From UBA8950 sp034411635 (lineage in GTDB: Bacteria; Chloroflexota; Anaerolineae; Anaerolineales; Villigracilaceae), in the NCBI GenBank assembly GCA_034411635.1, contig DAOUML010000087.1, positions 1 through 33,132 of the forward strand: a DNA stretch of 33,132 nt, given 5' to 3'. Every line of letters starts with the position of its first letter. Positions within the stretch are counted from its first letter, which is position 1. Both the position numbers and the translations under genes were made by a program. Positions 31,003 through 33,132 of the stretch are shown here, one piece after another. The notes under the pieces are model-generated. The model worked only from the letters and a program-made list of their open reading frames with translations. It was not told the DNA's origin and made no database searches.

Positions 31003-31797
31003 TTATGGCGCGGGCCAATTAATTTGAACAGGCGCGGTATAACCATACTTTTCAACCGTATAAATAACCCCACGCGAAGCCGCCGCGCAACCGGGGCCAT
31101 CTTCCACCTCGTAACTGGTTGTATACTGGTCGGCAATCGCGGCTGTAAACCAAAGATAGGCCCCATTCTGGCAAACAAACAACTCCAAAAAATAGCCCCG
31201 GTCTTTATCCTTCGTCATCTCAACCCGATCCCAACGAATGCGCACGCGCTTATCGCCAACACGCTCAGCAAACACATTTTGCGGCGGCCCATACACGCTG
31301 GCCTGCGGCAAACGCAGTTCGGTCATCAACACCGTCGTAATATCGCCCTCCACATCCACCACCGAAGGCGCAACCCAGCAAAAATAATTCAACTTCTCAA
31401 ATTTCACATACAACCAGCGGCTGTACTGAAAACGCCCGCGCACCGTGCCAACATCGCCAGTGTACAGATCAGCAGCCGGCAGATAAGCCGTCGAAGGCCC
31501 GTAGCGGCAGAAGGCCTGCTTGTTCACCGTCACCACCGGAAAGGCAAAAGTCGGGGTTGGGGTAATCGTCGCTGTCTCAGTTAACGTTGGGGTCAGGGTA
31601 ATTGTTGGGGTGAAGGTGGATGTCGGGGCTGGCGTGGGGGTGGAGGTTTCCGTCAAAGTGACGCTTGGGGCCGGGGCAGCCGTCTCCGTTTCGACGGGGC
31701 CCCGCGTCTCGCTCGCCGCCGGAGCCAGGTTGCCGTTACCGGGCAAATTACAGGCTGAAAGCAAAACCAGGGCAAACAAGACCACAATCCGTTTCAT
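31003..31797 (-). CDS. Lipoprotein with SH3-like and fibronectin-like regions
   Basis: The 264-residue protein has a clear lipobox LLSAC (Cys16) and a Thr/Pro-rich linker with many TPT-type repeats (about 30-85). A bacterial SH3-like segment follows (VNKQAFCRYGPSTAYLPAA, then YTGDVGTVRGRF, then WLYVKF), and then a beta-rich region of fibronectin type III style (VFAERVGDKRVRIRWDRVEM). Two or three Cys pairs could form disulfides. SH3-like domains in such proteins often bind cell-wall components; the ligand is unknown. Its ATG overlaps the stop of the HDAC-family gene (ATGA), with AAGGT upstream. It is probably the second gene of that unit, with maeB downstream. Confidence 0.75.
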   Translation of the reverse strand: MKRIVVLFALVLLSACNLPGNGNLAPAASETRGPVETETAAPAPSVTLTETSTPTPAPTSTFTPTITLTPTLTETATITPTPTFAFPVVTVNKQAFCRYGPSTAYLPAADLYTGDVGTVRGRFQYSRWLYVKFEKLNYFCWVAPSVVDVEGDITTVLMTELRLPQASVYGPPQNVFAERVGDKRVRIRWDRVEMTKDKDRGYFLELFVCQNGAYLWFTAAIADQYTTSYEVEDGPGCAAASRGVIYTVEKYGYTAPVQINWPAP

Positions 31798-32936
31798 CGG
31801 CTTTTACCTTGCTGTTGAAAAGAATCCAAAAAGGCGCGCACGTTCAGGCCGAGGGCATCATTGTTATAGCCGCCCTCCATCACGATCAGGGTCGGAAGTT
31901 TTAATCCGGCAATCGCCTGCCCAATTTGACGAATGCCCTCGCGGGTAACGCGAATTTTTCCGAGCGGGTCATCACCATAAATATCCATGCCCGCCGAAAC
32001 AACCAGGGCCACAGGGTTGAAAGCGGTGAGTCGCTCCAGCGCATTGGCGAGCGTATTCAGGTAGGCTTCATCGTCTGTGCCAAAGGGTAACGGATAGTTT
32101 TGGTGAAACCCCAAACCCGCGCCGGCCCCGGTCTGGTCGGCGTAACCGCTGAAATAGGGGTATTCCTCATCCGGGTCGGCGTGGATGGAGAGGGTCAGCA
32201 CATCGGCGCGTTGGTAGAAGATGTCTTGCGTCCCGTTCCCGGCGTGGTAATCAATATCGAGGATGGCAACCGGGCCAAATTGGGTCAGCCAGTGGGCGGC
32301 GATGGCAGCGTTATTGAGGTAACAATACCCGGCAGCGTAGGCGCGACCAGCATGATGACCAGGAGGGCGGCAGAGGGCAAAGGCAGAATGGTTAATGGTT
32401 AATGGTGGATGGTTAATCGTTAATGGGGCATGGCTTTGTTTTATTTCACTATCTTCCATTAACCATTTTCCATTAACCATCTTCCATTCTCCATCTACCA
32501 ATTCTCTCGCCCCACTCAACGCGCAGTTGGCTGAAGCCAGGGCCGCCGGGTAGGTTCCAGAATCGATGGCAGCAGAAAGGTCGCTCAGGTAATATCCGGC
32601 GCGTCCGAGCAGGGTGCGGGGCAGGTGCGCGCGCTGATTGGGCGGGGGAAAAGTGGCCGGTAAAAGGGCGCGGCGCTCGTAGTCGGTCGGTTCCGCCATC
32701 CACTCGGCGTAGGCCGTGCGTAGAAAGTCGACGTAGGCAGGCTCGTGAACCGCGCGGATGGGATCGAGGCCGAAGTCGTCGGGGGGCAAAATTTCGTAGC
32801 GACCATCTGCTTCGAGCGCGGAAAGAATCCGCGTCACGCGCTCTGGCGTTTCAAAACTGGGGATAATTTCGCCGCCGTCAAAAATTTCAAAGGGCGGGGC
32901 ATGTTGGGCATGGGTGGGGGAATGGAAGACTTTCAT
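31794..32936 (-). CDS. HDAC-superfamily deacetylase (acetylpolyamine amidohydrolase-like)
   Basis: The 380-residue form starts at ATG 32936, with AAAGGA at 32944-32949. The frame runs upstream to 33071 without support. Motifs are RPPGHHAGRAYAAGYC with the catalytic His pair, CYLNNAAIAA, the zinc ligands D229 and H231 in LDIDYHAGNGTQ, and D318 in SAGMDIYGDDPLG. C-terminal MEGGYN follows. GYC.LNNAA is closest to acetylpolyamine amidohydrolases, which remove acetyl groups from polyamines; other small acetylated substrates are possible. Residues about 148-184, just before RPPGHH, are encoded by an inverted low-complexity repeat and look inserted. The downstream lipoprotein gene overlaps by four bases. 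Confidence 0.9.
   Translation of the reverse strand: MKVFHSPTHAQHAPPFEIFDGGEIIPSFETPERVTRILSALEADGRYEILPPDDFGLDPIRAVHEPAYVDFLRTAYAEWMAEPTDYERRALLPATFPPPNQRAHLPRTLLGRAGYYLSDLSAAIDSGTYPAALASANCALSGARELVDGEWKMVNGKWLMEDSEIKQSHAPLTINHPPLTINHSAFALCRPPGHHAGRAYAAGYCYLNNAAIAAHWLTQFGPVAILDIDYHAGNGTQDIFYQRADVLTLSIHADPDEEYPYFSGYADQTGAGAGLGFHQNYPLPFGTDDEAYLNTLANALERLTAFNPVALVVSAGMDIYGDDPLGKIRVTREGIRQIGQAIAGLKLPTLIVMEGGYNNDALGLNVRAFLDSFQQQGKSR
32388..32495. repeat. Inverted low-complexity repeat (GGTTAATGG / CCATTAACC) inside the HDAC-family gene
   Basis: The left part has repeated GGTTAATGG-type units (32388-32426). The right part has their complements, CCATTAACCATTTTCCATT and CCATTAACCATCTTCC (32456-32487). 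It is translated as a Trp/Lys/Asn/His-rich stretch absent from the family core. Confidence 0.85.
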
Positions 32937-32959
32937 CGTGAGTCCTTTCGAGGGTCTAT

Positions 32960-32977
32960 TATATAATGCCCGCGGGT
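32960..32977 (+). repeat. TATATAATGCCCGC-type dispersed motif, copy c
   Basis: Identical to 28547-28564. On the minus strand, overlapping TATAAT (32958-32963) could act as the -10 of the HDAC-family gene, which starts 22 bases downstream. Confidence 0.65.
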
Positions 32978-33042
32978 ATAGGCTGCCTGGTCGGCATGGC
33001 AAGTTTTGCATGAACACGATTGAGTTCAAAAAGAGGTAACTG

Positions 33043-33131
33043 CCTACGAACTGATATTCGTAGGGCGACATTTATGTCGCCTGAAAGCAAATTCTCAAAT
33101 GCCTTACTCCAAACGCGACTTGAAAGTCGCG
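33043..33131. repeat. Three consecutive perfect small hairpins at the right edge
   Basis: The pairs are 33043-33050 with 33057-33064, 33064-33071 with 33074-33081, and 33114-33121 with 33124-33131. The last, CGCGACTT/AAGTCGCG, resembles the GACTTTC terminal repeat of the element at 14924. The array may continue past the window end. No gene is seen in 32978-33132. Confidence 0.6.
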
Positions 33132-33132
33132 C

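Noticed and set aside
30917..31018. Longer MaeB start
   Set aside because: AAAGGAG precedes ATG 30916 and the extra residues have no counterpart in the family.

Overview
The window is an ordinary, densely packed chromosomal stretch from a moderately GC-rich bacterium. I see no phage, transposase, CRISPR array, tRNA or rRNA. Gene content suggests a Chloroflexota member, probably Anaerolineae-like. The signs are short EF-Ts, several Thr/Pro-rich lipoproteins, TrkA-N/PP2C/M50-like signalling genes, and many short palindromic repeats between genes. This placement is inference; no marker was aligned.

Layout. 1-5243 (+): translation and envelope-lipid cluster rpsB-tsf-pyrH-frr-uppS-cdsA, with a structured leader before rpsB and a 550-bp repeat-filled gap between pyrH and frr. 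5306-6298 (+): glpX. 6391-13631 (-): ligA, an HExxH membrane protease-like protein, a SpoIIE-type phosphatase, a TrkA-N ion channel and a small P-loop kinase, mostly overlapping; then a YprB-like exonuclease with TPRs and a DUF3298 lipoprotein. 13955-14848 (-): a tiny Cys-rich membrane protein and an anchored Ig-like protein. 15117-17056 (+): guaB and a Roadblock/LC7 protein. 17131-18252 (-): THUMP RNA methyltransferase. 18362-21964 (+): overlapping ppk1-CHAD-sixA polyphosphate operon. 22146-23224 (+): rplU-rpmA-rpmE behind a near-consensus promoter and structured leader. 23303-27242 (+): tdk, hpt, a CCA/poly(A) polymerase family enzyme and an alpha/beta hydrolase, separated by repeats. 27594-28475 (+): four-helix membrane protein with a TIG-like domain. 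28646-32936 (-): HDAC-family amidohydrolase, SH3-like lipoprotein and MaeB-type malic enzyme.

Most striking points. (1) The L31 gene encodes a normal zinc-type L31 followed by a second domain that reads like the C-terminal domain of RNA polymerase alpha, with the main DNA-contact residues kept. (2) Intergenic-type repeats seem to have been absorbed in frame into two conserved enzymes, LigA and the HDAC-family protein, and one repeat carries the stop codon of the CCA enzyme. (3) Two copies of a palindromic MITE-like element have the same ends but an inverted core. (4) The RCK-type channel lacks the usual YG in its selectivity filter.

Starts were chosen by Shine-Dalgarno fit, overlaps and family length; several genes begin well inside a longer open frame.
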